Source of the DNA: JAEUKH01 sp964447205
GTDB lineage: Bacteria > Myxococcota_A > Polyangia > Polyangiales > Ga0077539
Length of the DNA: 64,000 nucleotides
Direction of reading: 5' to 3'
Assembly: GCA_964447205.1 (NCBI GenBank)
Contig: CAYUSB010000029.1
Coordinates: forward strand, 1 to 64,000
In this document: one piece after another, positions 29,605-39,309 of the stretch
Numbering within the stretch: the first letter of the stretch is position 1
Layout: the number at the start of each line of letters is the position of its first letter
The notes under the pieces: model-generated
What the model was told of the DNA's origin: nothing
The model's input: the letters and a program-made list of their open reading frames with translations, nothing else
Database searches by the model: none
Position numbers and translations under genes: made by a program

Positions 29605-32418
29605 ATGCCCACACCCTCCCGTCGCCTCCTCCCCTGGGCCCTCGTGGCCGCCCTCGCGGCCGTGGGCTGCGGCCCCAGCACCTCTCCCCCCGCAACCTCC
29701 ACCGACGCGGGCGACGACCTCGGCCTCCCCGCCGACACCCCCACCCCCGACACCCCCTCGTCCACAGACATCTCCCCCGATGTCCCCCCCGCCCAGGACA
29801 TCCCTCCGGCCCTCGACGCCCCCCTCGACGCCCCGACGGACGCCCCCTCCTTCCGCTGCGCCGCCGACCTCGACTGCCGCAACAGCGAGCTCGGCACCCT
29901 CTGCGACACGGCCTCAGGCCGCTGCGTCCCGTGCACCCTCGCCCAACGCGGGAGCTGCGCCCCCACCGAGTACTGCACCGCGGCCCTGCGCTGCGAGACC
30001 GGCTGCGGGGCCGACAGCGACTGCGCCGCCTCCACGGCCACGCCCCGCTGCGACACCGCGGCCCACCGCTGCGTGGCCTGCGTCACCGACGCCCACTGCC
30101 CCGGGGCGGCCAACGCCGCCGGGCGCTGCGCCGAGGCCCGCTGCACCGTCGGCTGCAACGAGGGCTTCGCCGACTGCGACAGCGACCCAAGCAACGGATG
30201 CGAGGTCGACACCCGCACGAGCCCCGCCCACTGCGGCTCGTGCGGGCTCCTATGCCCGGCCGCCCCCAACGCCGCCCCCGCCTGCGCCGCGGGGCGCTGC
30301 GGGAGCGCGTGCAACGCGGGCTTCGCCGACTGCGACAACGACCCGAGCAACGGCTGCGAGGTCGACACCCGCACGAGCCCCACCCACTGCGGACGCTGCG
30401 CCAACGCCTGCCCCACCGCCCCCAACAGCCTCCCGGGGTGCGCGATGGGAGCCTGCCGCCTCGCGTGCTCGGAGGGCTTCGCCGACTGCGACGGCCTCGC
30501 CCCCAACGGCTGCGAGGCCTCCCTCCGCGGGACGGCCAACTGCGGGGCCTGCGGAACGAGCTGCAGCGGCTCGACCCCCCTCTGCGCCGACGACCGCGGG
30601 GCCTTCGTGTGCAGCAGCGGATGCGCCACGGGCCAGACCCGCTGCGGATCGACCTGCGCCGACACCGCCACCTCCCCGGCCCACTGCGGGGCCTGTGACA
30701 ACGCCTGCCCCAGCCGCCCCAACGCCCGCCCCGCCTGCGCCGGCGGTACCTGCGCCCTGAGCTGCGAGGCCGGCTTCGGCAACTGCGACGGCAACGCCGC
30801 CAACGGCTGCGAGGCCGCCGTCTCCAGCGACCCCCGCCACTGCGGAACCTGCGGCAACCTCTGCCCGGGCGGGGCCAACGCGCGCGCGACCTGCGAGGGT
30901 TCGCGCTGCGGGCTGCGCTGCGATCCGGGCTTCGAGGACTGCGACGGCGACCCCTCCAACGGCTGCGAGGTCGACCTGCAACGCAGCGGGACCCACTGCG
31001 GACGCTGCGGCAACGCCTGCCCCGCCGGCCCCGGGAGCGCCGCCACCTGCACCGCGGGCCGCTGCGGGCTGCGCTGCGACGCCAACCGCGGCGACTGCGA
31101 CGGCGACCCCTCCAACGGCTGCGAGGTCGACCTCCGCAGCGCCACCAGCCACTGCGGACGCTGCGCCAACGTGTGCCCTGCGGGTTCCAATGCCACCCCC
31201 ACCTGCGCCGAGGGGGTCTGCGGGGCCACCTGCGCCGAGGGCTTCGCCGACTGCGACGGCCTCGCGGGCAACGGCTGCGAGGTGTCCCTGCGGGGCACCG
31301 CCAACTGCGGCCGCTGCGGCAACACCTGCGGGCCGAGCACCCCCCTGTGCGCCCTGTCCAACGGGACCCTCTCCTGCGCCAGCGGATGCGCCGACGGAGA
31401 GGTCCGCTGCGGCGGTTCGTGCGTGCGTACGGCCACCAGCCTGGAGCACTGCGGCGGCTGCGACATGGCCTGCCCCGCCCGCCCCAACGCCTCCCGCACC
31501 TGCGCCGCCGGGGCCTGCGGGATCACCTGCTCCGCGGGCTTCGGCGACTGCGACACCAACAGCGCCAACGGCTGCGAGGCCGACACCCGCACGAGCACCC
31601 AACACTGCGGCGGCTGCGGCACCGTGTGCCCCGCCCGCCCCAACGCCGACCCCACGTGTACGGCCGGAGCCTGCGGGATCGCCTGCACCCCGGGCTTCGC
31701 CAACTGCGACGGCAACGCGAGCAACGGCTGCGAGGCCAACACCCGCACGAGCCCCCAACACTGCGGGGCCTGCGGCACGGTCTGCCCGTCGGGGCGCTGC
31801 GAAGAGGGCCGCTGCGTCAACAACCGGAGCTGCGCCGACATCCTGCGGGCCCTGCCCTCGTCGGCGAGCGGCAACTACACGATCGACCCCGACGGAGCGG
31901 GAGGCCGGTCGCCCTACACGGTCTACTGCGACATGACCACGGACGGCGGCGGATGGACCCTGATCTTCCAGCCCATCACCTCCAACTACAACGACGGCAA
32001 CCTCGACTACACCATCCAGGACGCCGAGCTCCTGCGGCTGTCGACCGCCGTGCTCATGGCCTACCGCAGCTCGACCCAGGCCGTGGCCCCGCAGTGGGCG
32101 CGGTTTGACCTGCCGGCGGCGTGGCGGACGCAGGCTCCGTTTCGGTACCCGGCCAACGACGAGAGCATCCTCGTGGTGGTCAACGGCCAGGCCCCCGTGC
32201 GCACCACCCTGCGCTACGGGCGGGCCACGTACAGCCAGCGCTGCGGCGACCCGTGGGTGACCTCGGGCACCTGGGGCAGGCTGTGCATCCTCAACACCCA
32301 GGCTCCCTTCTACAGCGGCCACGCCGTGGCCCACCAGGACACCTGCGCCAACTCCGACCAGGTCTGGAACACCACCAACTGCGCCGACGCCCGCCGCTTC
32401 ACCCTCGGGGTCCGGTAG
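29605..32418 (+). CDS. Giant cysteine-repeat lipoprotein with fibrinogen-like C-terminus
   Basis: A 937-residue surface protein. The signal ends 'ALAAVGC' (Cys22), followed by an Asp/Pro/Thr tether. From about residue 90 to 745 it is an array of roughly a dozen cysteine-rich units with the theme GFxDCDxxxxNGCEVxxRTSxxHCGxCGxxCPxxPNAxPxC. The C-terminal 200 residues resemble a fibrinogen beta/gamma-type domain start: 'SCADILRALPSSASGNYTIDP' then 'VYCDMTTDGGGWTLIFQ'. This suggests a disulfide-stiffened stalk with an adhesive or carbohydrate-binding head. AGGAG lies 9 bases before the ATG. It is followed after 55 bases by a protein of the same design. Confidence 0.85.
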   Translation: MPTPSRRLLPWALVAALAAVGCGPSTSPPATSTDAGDDLGLPADTPTPDTPSSTDISPDVPPAQDIPPALDAPLDAPTDAPSFRCAADLDCRNSELGTLCDTASGRCVPCTLAQRGSCAPTEYCTAALRCETGCGADSDCAASTATPRCDTAAHRCVACVTDAHCPGAANAAGRCAEARCTVGCNEGFADCDSDPSNGCEVDTRTSPAHCGSCGLLCPAAPNAAPACAAGRCGSACNAGFADCDNDPSNGCEVDTRTSPTHCGRCANACPTAPNSLPGCAMGACRLACSEGFADCDGLAPNGCEASLRGTANCGACGTSCSGSTPLCADDRGAFVCSSGCATGQTRCGSTCADTATSPAHCGACDNACPSRPNARPACAGGTCALSCEAGFGNCDGNAANGCEAAVSSDPRHCGTCGNLCPGGANARATCEGSRCGLRCDPGFEDCDGDPSNGCEVDLQRSGTHCGRCGNACPAGPGSAATCTAGRCGLRCDANRGDCDGDPSNGCEVDLRSATSHCGRCANVCPAGSNATPTCAEGVCGATCAEGFADCDGLAGNGCEVSLRGTANCGRCGNTCGPSTPLCALSNGTLSCASGCADGEVRCGGSCVRTATSLEHCGGCDMACPARPNASRTCAAGACGITCSAGFGDCDTNSANGCEADTRTSTQHCGGCGTVCPARPNADPTCTAGACGIACTPGFANCDGNASNGCEANTRTSPQHCGACGTVCPSGRCEEGRCVNNRSCADILRALPSSASGNYTIDPDGAGGRSPYTVYCDMTTDGGGWTLIFQPITSNYNDGNLDYTIQDAELLRLSTAVLMAYRSSTQAVAPQWARFDLPAAWRTQAPFRYPANDESILVVVNGQAPVRTTLRYGRATYSQRCGDPWVTSGTWGRLCILNTQAPFYSGHAVAHQDTCANSDQVWNTTNCADARRFTLGVR

Positions 32419-32473
32419 CGCGCTCTCCCCCGCCCATTGCCATCGGCCAGGAGATTGGGCAGCCTCGGACGCT

Positions 32474-34546
32474 GTGACCCCCGCCCGATCTGCCTGCGCG
32501 CCTGCGGCCCTCCTCCTCGCTCTCGCCGCCGCCCTCGGCTGCTCCAACGAGACCCCAAGCACCGTCGTCGACAGCGGCGCCGAGAGCGACCTCGGCCCCG
32601 ACACCGACACCGGCCCCGCCGACACCGGTCCCGCCGACACGGGCCCCCTCGACGCAGGCCCCGCCGACACCGGTCCCACCGACACGGGCCCCGACGACGT
32701 GAGCACGATGGACGCCGCCCCGACCGACGCGCCGGCCGACGCCTCCGACGACACCCCCAAGGGCCCCGACGACGCCCCCCTCCCCGACGGAGGTCAATGC
32801 ACCGGCACCGACCGGGCCCTGTGCCGCAGCGGGACCGGCGAGATGACCTGCGTCGACCTCTCCCGCGACGCCGCCCACTGCGGGCGCTGCGGGGCCGCCT
32901 GCGCCCCGGGACAGGTGTGTTCGGGCGGGGTGTGCGACTGCCCCATGGGGACGAGGCTCTGCGGCGGGCGCTGCGTGGCCACGGCCCTCGACCCCCTGCA
33001 CTGCGGGGCCTGCGACAACCGCTGCGGGACCGGCCAGGAGTGCGCCGAAGGGCGCTGCGCCTGCCCCGGAGGCGGATCCTTCTGCGGCGGCCAGTGCGTC
33101 GACCCCCAGACCAGCGAGGCCCACTGCGGAGCCTGCGAGCGGGCCTGCGTCGGCGGCTCCTCGTGCGAGTCCGGAGCCTGCGCCTGCCCGGGGGCCCAGA
33201 GCCTCTGCGGGACGGGCCCGATGGCCCTGTGCGTCGACACCCAGACCAGCGACGCCCACTGCGGGGCCTGCGGCACGGTCTGTACGGGCGGCCAGGGGTG
33301 CTCGCAGGGGCGCTGCGCCTGCCCCGCGGGGCAGTCCCTCTGCAACGGCCAGTGCGTGCGCACCGACAACGACGTGGCCCACTGCGGATCGTGCGGCACC
33401 GTCTGCCCGTCCCCGCAGCTCTGCTCCGCGGGGCGATGCACCCTCGCCTGCGACACGGGCCTCACCTCGTGCGCCACCGACAGCGGGATGACCTGCGCCA
33501 ACACCCGCACCGACGCCAACCACTGCGGGGCCTGCGGGCGACGCTGCGGGATCGGCCAGCGCTGCGTGGCCGGGGCCTGCGCGTGCGAGGCCGGCGAGAC
33601 CGCCTGCGGGACCGGGGCCGGGGCCTTCTGCGTCGACGCCCAGGCCGACGTGCGCAACTGCGGGGCCTGCGGAAACCGCTGCGCCACGCAGCCCAACGCG
33701 AGCGGGGCCACCTGCGGGGCGGGGCAGTGCCGGGCCGTGTGTTCGGCGGGGTTTGGCGACTGCGACGGGGCCTTCTCCAACGGCTGTGAGGTCGACCAGG
33801 GGCGCGACCCCAACCACTGCGGAGCCTGCGCCATGGCCTGCCCCATGGAGGCCGGCCTGCAGCGGGTGTGCGTGGCCGGACGCTGCGCCCCGCCGTCGTG
33901 TCTGGCCATCCACGCGGCCAGCCCGACGGCTCCGACGGGCCTGTACCGCATCGACCCCGACGGCCCGGGGGGCAACCCCTCGGTGGTGGTGTACTGCGAC
34001 ATGACCACCCACGGGGGCGGCTGGACCCTCGTCGGACGCTCCCGCCCCGGCGGCAACCTCCTGGCCTTCTGCGCGGGCACCGACGGAGGCACGGCCTTCG
34101 GGTGGCGCCGCAGCGCGGGGGCCGTCACCGACGACAGCCAGGCCTACGCGGTCAACGTGGCGGCCGTGGGGCTGCGCTTCGGGGAGGTGCTCTTCGGCAA
34201 CTACACCATGGGCAAGACCTGGGGAGACCGGGTGTATCGGCATCGGGTTCCGGCCGACTTTGTGGAGGGGTATCGCACCCGGCAGGTGCGGCTCGGGGTG
34301 CCCGAGGAGCTGTCTCCCATGCGCTGCGTCACCCAACTCCCCACCAACGAGCAGAACCCCGCCGGCGCCACGGGCTCGATGTTCAACTACATGGGCTTCA
34401 CCGACAACGCCGATGCTTTTCATTTCCGCGACGTCGAGGGCAACGGCTTCGGGCTCAGCGCCTCCGGCTGGATGAGCTGCTACCGCAACGACAACTGCTA
34501 CGCCGGGGCCATCAACCGCCAACAGGGCATGGTCATGGTGCGGTGA
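32474..34546 (+). CDS. Second cysteine-repeat lipoprotein with fibrinogen-like C-terminus
   Basis: A 690-residue protein from a GTG start, built like its upstream neighbour. The signal ends 'LAAALGC' (Cys23), followed by a tether of 'DTGPADTGP' repeats. About eight cysteine units are present, mostly of a shorter type (CxxGxxxCxGxCVDxxTxxxHCGxCGxxC) than in the first protein. The C-terminal head has 'SCLAIHAASPTAPTGLYRIDP' and 'VYCDMTTHGGGWTLVGRS', then 'AFHFRDVEGNGFG'. The two proteins look like diverged paralogues. The stop overlaps the start of the PDZ-hydrolase gene (GTGA), linking it in one transcript. Confidence 0.85.
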   Translation: MTPARSACAPAALLLALAAALGCSNETPSTVVDSGAESDLGPDTDTGPADTGPADTGPLDAGPADTGPTDTGPDDVSTMDAAPTDAPADASDDTPKGPDDAPLPDGGQCTGTDRALCRSGTGEMTCVDLSRDAAHCGRCGAACAPGQVCSGGVCDCPMGTRLCGGRCVATALDPLHCGACDNRCGTGQECAEGRCACPGGGSFCGGQCVDPQTSEAHCGACERACVGGSSCESGACACPGAQSLCGTGPMALCVDTQTSDAHCGACGTVCTGGQGCSQGRCACPAGQSLCNGQCVRTDNDVAHCGSCGTVCPSPQLCSAGRCTLACDTGLTSCATDSGMTCANTRTDANHCGACGRRCGIGQRCVAGACACEAGETACGTGAGAFCVDAQADVRNCGACGNRCATQPNASGATCGAGQCRAVCSAGFGDCDGAFSNGCEVDQGRDPNHCGACAMACPMEAGLQRVCVAGRCAPPSCLAIHAASPTAPTGLYRIDPDGPGGNPSVVVYCDMTTHGGGWTLVGRSRPGGNLLAFCAGTDGGTAFGWRRSAGAVTDDSQAYAVNVAAVGLRFGEVLFGNYTMGKTWGDRVYRHRVPADFVEGYRTRQVRLGVPEELSPMRCVTQLPTNEQNPAGATGSMFNYMGFTDNADAFHFRDVEGNGFGLSASGWMSCYRNDNCYAGAINRQQGMVMVR

Positions 34547-35856
34547 CCCGCCCCCCGCTCCTCCTCGACGGACTCGCCCGCCGCGGGCTGCTCGGCCTCG
34601 CCTTCGACGACGCCCCCATCGGCCCCGCCGGCCCCCCCGGAGCCCGGGTGGCCCGGGTTCGGCGAGACAGCCCCGCCCACCGCGCCGGGATCGCCCCCGG
34701 AGACCTCCTGCAGACCGTACGGTCCCAACCGGTCGACACGCCCCGCGCCGCCCGGGCCGCCCTCGCAGGGCCCCTCGTCGGCACCCCGATCGCCCTCACC
34801 ATCGCCCGTGACGGGGTCGCCCGGACGGTCTCTCTCGCCCCCGCCCCGTGGCCCCTCGAACACGAAGACGACCTCGCCGTCACGTACCGGGCCGTGCCCG
34901 CGGGCGACCATCGGCTGCGGGCCGTGGTGACCACCCCCGCGTCCGGGGCAGGGCCGTGGCCGACCGTCCTGTGGGTGTCGGGGTGCTCCCTCGGGAGCGT
35001 CGAGAGACCCGCCCCGGAGGCCCCCCTGCGCTGCCTCGTGCGGGCCCTGGGGCGGGCGGGGTTCGCGGTGGTTCGGGTCGACAAGCGCTCGGTCGGGGAC
35101 AGCGAAGGCCCGCCCCTCGCCGACGCCACCCTCTCCGACGAACGCCACGACCACGCCGCCGCCCTGCGCTTCACCCTCGGCCAACCCTGGTGCGACCGGG
35201 TCTTCCTCCTCGGGCACTCCCTCGGCGGGCTCCTCGCCCCGCAGCTCTGCGCCGAGGTAGGACCCGACCGGGTGGCGGGTTTGATCCTCTACGGGGTCGG
35301 CTCCCTCACCTGGGCCGAGTACCTGGCCCGGCACACCCGGGCCGTGGGGGCCTTGCGGGGCCTCGATCCCGACGCCGTGGACGCCCTCGTGCGGCGCCGT
35401 CAAGAGGCCGAGGCGTGGCTCCTCGTGGCGGGGTTGCCGATGGAGGGGTTCTTCGCCCATTGTCCCGCCGCACGGGCCGACCCGGGGGCCTACGGGATCG
35501 ACCCCGACGGGCGCATCCAGGGGCGGGCCATGGGGTACTGGCGGGAGGTTCAGACGAGCCCGGTGATCGCCCCCCTGCGCGCCGCAGCCCGACCCACCCT
35601 CGTGGCCTGGGGAAGCTGCGACTGGCAGTCGTACCGCGACGAACACCTCGCCCTCCACGACGCCCTCACCCACACCCACCCGGGCCTGTCCGCGTGGGCG
35701 GAGATCCCCGAGGCCGACCACGAGTTTGCCCACCGCACGAGCCTCGCCGACGCCTTCGCCCGCTGGGGCGGCGGACCGTACGCCCCCGCCGTCGACCCCA
35801 CCTTCCTCGGCTGGTTGAAGGCCCAGTGCCCCTCCCGAACGACCCGGGTCGGGTGA
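34543..35856 (+). CDS. PDZ domain fused to alpha/beta hydrolase
   Basis: A 437-residue cytoplasmic-looking protein from a GTG that overlaps the previous stop by 4 bases. Residues about 15-100 form a PDZ domain ('GARVARVRRDSPAHRAGIAPGDLLQTV', 'LTIARDGVARTVSL'). The rest is an alpha/beta hydrolase with 'LWVSGCSLGSVERP', 'VVRVDKRSVGDSEGP', nucleophile 'LLGHSLGGLLAPQL', and a late 'EADHEF' His. PDZ domains bind peptide C-termini, so the hydrolase may be directed to a protein partner. No signal peptide is seen, odd next to two surface proteins. An earlier start cannot be excluded. Confidence 0.85.
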   Translation: MTRPPLLLDGLARRGLLGLAFDDAPIGPAGPPGARVARVRRDSPAHRAGIAPGDLLQTVRSQPVDTPRAARAALAGPLVGTPIALTIARDGVARTVSLAPAPWPLEHEDDLAVTYRAVPAGDHRLRAVVTTPASGAGPWPTVLWVSGCSLGSVERPAPEAPLRCLVRALGRAGFAVVRVDKRSVGDSEGPPLADATLSDERHDHAAALRFTLGQPWCDRVFLLGHSLGGLLAPQLCAEVGPDRVAGLILYGVGSLTWAEYLARHTRAVGALRGLDPDAVDALVRRRQEAEAWLLVAGLPMEGFFAHCPAARADPGAYGIDPDGRIQGRAMGYWREVQTSPVIAPLRAAARPTLVAWGSCDWQSYRDEHLALHDALTHTHPGLSAWAEIPEADHEFAHRTSLADAFARWGGGPYAPAVDPTFLGWLKAQCPSRTTRVG

Positions 35857-35891
35857 CACCGACCGGGCCCGACGAGCATCCTCCTGGGACG

Positions 35892-37325
35892 ATGGCTCGA
35901 CGCGCGTTGGTATGGTTCCGCCGTGACCTGCGGGTTCACGATCACCCGGCCCTGTCGGCGGCGACGCGCCAGCACGAGGAGGTGGTGGCCCTCTTCGTCC
36001 TGGAGGTGGGCCTGTGGCGGGCCCACGGCGACGCCCCCGCCAAGATCGCCTTCTGGCTACGCAGCCTCGCGGCCCTGCGCGCCGCCCTGCACGGGCTGGG
36101 GGTTCCGCTGGTGGTCCTGCGCTCCGACGCGGCCGACGACACCCCAGGGCGGGTGCGGGACTGCGCCCGGGCCCACGGCTGCGAGGCCCTGTACTTTCAC
36201 CACGAGTACGAGGTCGACGAGCGCCGCCGCGACCGCGTCACCCAGTCGGCCTGCGAGGCCGCGGGGGTGTCCGTGCACCGCCTCCACACCCGCCTCTGCG
36301 CCCCGCCCGGCACAGTGCTCTCCGCCGCCGGCACGCCCTACACCGTCTTCACCCCCTTCCGCACCCGCTGGCTGGCCACCCTGACCGAACAGGGCTGGCA
36401 CGAGGCTCCCCCCGCCCGTCCCGTGCGCCCGGTGACCCTGTCCCTGCCCGACGCGGCCCTCGACGTATGGCCGTCGCTGGTCGACCCGGCCCTGTGGCCC
36501 GCGGGCGAAGCCGCAGCCCTCGCGCGCCTCGACGGCTTCGTCGCCAGACACCTCCTGGGCTACACCACCGACCGCGACCAGCCCGCCCTGCCCCACACCT
36601 CCGCCCTCTCCCCCCACCTCACCGCCGGAACCCTCTCCCCCCGCCGCTGCCTCGCCCGCGCGACCGGGGCCCACACGGGACGCCTCGACGCCCTCGGGGG
36701 CGGGGCCGCCGCGTGGGTGTCCGAGCTCGCCTGGCGCGACTTCTACGGCCACATCCTCATGGCCTTTCCGCGGGTGAGCATGGGCCGTGCGTTTCAGCCC
36801 GCGACCGAGGCCCTTCCCTGGCGCCGCGACCCCGAGGCCCTGGCCCGATGGACCGCGGGGCGCACCGGGTACCCTCTCGTCGACGCGGGGATGCGTCAGC
36901 TCGCGGCCACGGGATGGATGCACAACCGGGCCCGGATGGTCACGGCGAGCTTCCTCAGCAAACACCTCCTGATCGACTGGCGGGAGGGCGAGCGGGTCTT
37001 CATGGAGCGCCTGGTCGACGGCGATCTGGCGGCCAACAACGGCGGGTGGCAATGGTCGGCCTCGACAGGGACCGACGCCCAACCCTGGTTTCGGGTGTTC
37101 AACCCGCACCTGCAGGCGGCCCGCCTCGACCCCGCGGGGCGGTACATGCACACGTGGGTTCCCGAGCTGCGGAGCCTGTCGCCGAAGCAGATGGCCACCA
37201 TCGCGACCCTGAGCCCCGCGACCGTCCTGGGTCTGGGGTATGTGCCCCCCATGGTCGATCACCCCACGGCCCGGGCCCGGGCCCTCGCGGCCTTCAAGAA
37301 CCTCCCGCCTCCACCGCCCGCCTGA
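35892..37325 (+). CDS. phrB: Deoxyribodipyrimidine photolyase
   Basis: A 477-residue class I CPD photolyase. The N-terminal antenna domain starts 'ALVWFRRDLRVHDHPAL'. The C-terminal FAD domain has 'LTAGTLSPRRCLARA', 'WRDFYGHIL', 'TGYPLVDAGMRQLAATGWMHNRARM', 'LSKHLLIDWREGERVFMERLVDGD' and 'NNGGWQWSASTGTDAQPWFRVFNP'. It repairs UV-induced cyclobutane dimers using light. All flavin-contact motifs are intact. The ATG at 35892 gives the expected N-terminus. It lies 35 bases after the PDZ-hydrolase gene, possibly in the same transcript. Confidence 0.95.
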   Translation: MARRALVWFRRDLRVHDHPALSAATRQHEEVVALFVLEVGLWRAHGDAPAKIAFWLRSLAALRAALHGLGVPLVVLRSDAADDTPGRVRDCARAHGCEALYFHHEYEVDERRRDRVTQSACEAAGVSVHRLHTRLCAPPGTVLSAAGTPYTVFTPFRTRWLATLTEQGWHEAPPARPVRPVTLSLPDAALDVWPSLVDPALWPAGEAAALARLDGFVARHLLGYTTDRDQPALPHTSALSPHLTAGTLSPRRCLARATGAHTGRLDALGGGAAAWVSELAWRDFYGHILMAFPRVSMGRAFQPATEALPWRRDPEALARWTAGRTGYPLVDAGMRQLAATGWMHNRARMVTASFLSKHLLIDWREGERVFMERLVDGDLAANNGGWQWSASTGTDAQPWFRVFNPHLQAARLDPAGRYMHTWVPELRSLSPKQMATIATLSPATVLGLGYVPPMVDHPTARARALAAFKNLPPPPPA

Positions 37326-37410
37326 GCCTCTCCGACGGCGCCCACGGCCCCGATACGATATAACCGCCCCCGGCGTGCGCCCGCCGCGCATCGGCCGACG
37401 AGCCCACCGA

Positions 37411-39261
37411 ATGCACGCGCGCAACGGCGACCCCTCCCACTCCCCGGCCCCCGCCCTCCTCGCCGCCCTCGGGGCCTTCCTCCTCCGCGTGACGCCCGTC
37501 TACGACCCCGACTGCTTCTGGCACCTGCACACGGGGCGGTACATCGCCACCCACCGGGCCATCCCCTGGCGCGACGTGTTCTCGCACACCGCCGAGGGCC
37601 GGCCCTGGGTCTTCGTCGACGCCCTCGCCGACCTCGGGCTCTACGGGCTCTATCGCCTGGGGGGCTATCCCGCCGTCATCGTGGCCACGGCTGCCGTGGG
37701 TGCCCTGGCCGCCGGGCTCGCCGTCGCAGCCGCCCAACGCATCGCGGTCCTGCCCCGACATCGTACGGCCCTCGCCCTGGTCGTCGCTCCCCTCCTCGTG
37801 GCGGCCCTCGTGTACCGCGTCACCCCGCGTCCGCAGACCCTCACCCTCGCTCTCCTGGCCGCGGTTCTGTACCTCTTCGCCAGCGCCCGGGAGTCTCCGC
37901 GTCGGCTCTGGGCCCTCGTCCCCCTGGTGGCCCTCTGGCAAAACGGCCACCCCTCGGGCATCCTCGGCCTGGCCCTCGGCGGAGCCTTCGCCGTGGGCGA
38001 ATCTGTCGACGCGTGGCGGGCGGGCCGTCCCCTCCCACGCGCCCCCTGGGGGGTGACCCTGGCCGCGGGCGTTGGGCTGCTGGCGACCCCGCACCCGATC
38101 GACCGGATCGCGGCGAGCTTCACCCACGCCACCGACCCGGTGCTCGCGACCCTCATCTCCGAGTGGGTCTCGCCCTTCGGCCTGCGCCCCTGGAGCCCTG
38201 CCCTCTGGGCCCTCCTCGCTCTTTGGGCCTTCTGCCTCGGGGCCGTGGGGCCCTGGCGCCGCGCCCTCCTGCCCACCTGGACGCTCCTGGTCGCCCTGGG
38301 GACGGGGGTTCTGGCCGTACGGGCGGCGCGGTTTTTGTCGTACGGAGCCCTCGGGGCCACCCCGGTGGCCCTGGCTGGTCTCGGGGCCCTGTACGCCTGG
38401 GCGACCGAGCCCCCACGGCCTCGGGCGACCCAACGAATCGGGCAGGCTTTCCTGGTCGCGCCGATCCTCGTGGGACTGGGGATGTGCCTTGGCATGGCCC
38501 GCCCCTGGGGGGTGGGGATCGCCCCGGGGGTGTTCCCCGAGGGGGCCGCGCGGTTTGTGGCCCGGACCCACCCCACGGGCCCCATGCTCAACGAGCTCGA
38601 GACCGGGGGATACCTCCTGTGGGCTCTGGAGGGGCGGCACCCGGTCTTCTTCGACGGACGCAGTTGGGCCGTGTACCCCCGCGACGTGGCCCTCGACGCG
38701 CTTCTCCTCGACGCCCGCAGGTTGCCCGACGTGGTGCGACGTCGCGGGGTGGGTCTGGCCGTCCTTCGCACCGACCAGCGGGCGGCGTGGTTCGAGGCCC
38801 GGCCCGACTGGCGCCTCGTGTACTTCGACGACACGGCCGTGGTGGCCGTGCGCACCGAGGGCAACGCCCGCCTCGTGGCCCAACACGGCTACGACACCCT
38901 GCGCCTCGGGAGCTGGAGCGCCGACATCGCCCGCTGGTCCCGCGACCCGTCCTTGCGCGCCGAGGCCCTGCGGGAGAGCGCCCGGGCCGTGACCGAGGCT
39001 CCCGAGGCGGCCTACGCCTGGGTCCTCCGTACGGCGGCCCTGACCGCGGCGGGACAGTCCGCCGAGGCCGACAGGGCAGCAGCCCGGGCGGTGGCCCTGC
39101 GCGGCGATCTGGTGGCCCCGCGGAGGGCCCTCCTCCTGCGCTGCACCGTACGCGGCGACACGGCCTGCGTGTGCGCCCAGGTGGCCTGGATGACCGGCCG
39201 CGGGGTGCACAACGCGGCCTCGCGGGCGACGGCGGCCCAGCACGGGTGCCCGGTGCCCTGA
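37411..39261 (+). CDS. Polytopic membrane protein (GT-C-like architecture)
   Basis: A 616-residue protein with about ten transmembrane helices in residues 10-370 and a soluble C-terminal domain. An early luminal loop carries 'VYDPDCFWHLHTGRYIATHRAIPWRDVFSHTAEGRPWVF', the acidic-loop layout of GT-C-type glycosyltransferase-like proteins. After the last helix, 'GPMLNELETGGYLLWALEGRHPVFFDGR' also recurs in such proteins. The last 120 residues form a helical, TPR-like region ending 'CTVRGDTACVCAQVAWM'. The substrate is unknown; lipid-linked sugar transfer is an inference. ATG 37411 is chosen, with GATATAAC about 40 bases upstream as a possible -10. Confidence 0.7.
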   Translation: MHARNGDPSHSPAPALLAALGAFLLRVTPVYDPDCFWHLHTGRYIATHRAIPWRDVFSHTAEGRPWVFVDALADLGLYGLYRLGGYPAVIVATAAVGALAAGLAVAAAQRIAVLPRHRTALALVVAPLLVAALVYRVTPRPQTLTLALLAAVLYLFASARESPRRLWALVPLVALWQNGHPSGILGLALGGAFAVGESVDAWRAGRPLPRAPWGVTLAAGVGLLATPHPIDRIAASFTHATDPVLATLISEWVSPFGLRPWSPALWALLALWAFCLGAVGPWRRALLPTWTLLVALGTGVLAVRAARFLSYGALGATPVALAGLGALYAWATEPPRPRATQRIGQAFLVAPILVGLGMCLGMARPWGVGIAPGVFPEGAARFVARTHPTGPMLNELETGGYLLWALEGRHPVFFDGRSWAVYPRDVALDALLLDARRLPDVVRRRGVGLAVLRTDQRAAWFEARPDWRLVYFDDTAVVAVRTEGNARLVAQHGYDTLRLGSWSADIARWSRDPSLRAEALRESARAVTEAPEAAYAWVLRTAALTAAGQSAEADRAAARAVALRGDLVAPRRALLLRCTVRGDTACVCAQVAWMTGRGVHNAASRATAAQHGCPVP

Positions 39262-39309
39262 TCCCCCCTCGACGCATCCCATCGCCTGAGGCACCCTCCC
39301 GCCCCAATC

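Noticed and set aside
29283..31874. Long repetitive minus-strand frame ('QSAKPxxxxxPQ' periodicity)
   Set aside because: It mirrors the cysteine repeats of the plus-strand lipoprotein. The periodicity comes from the coding repeat, and there is no start signal or domain.
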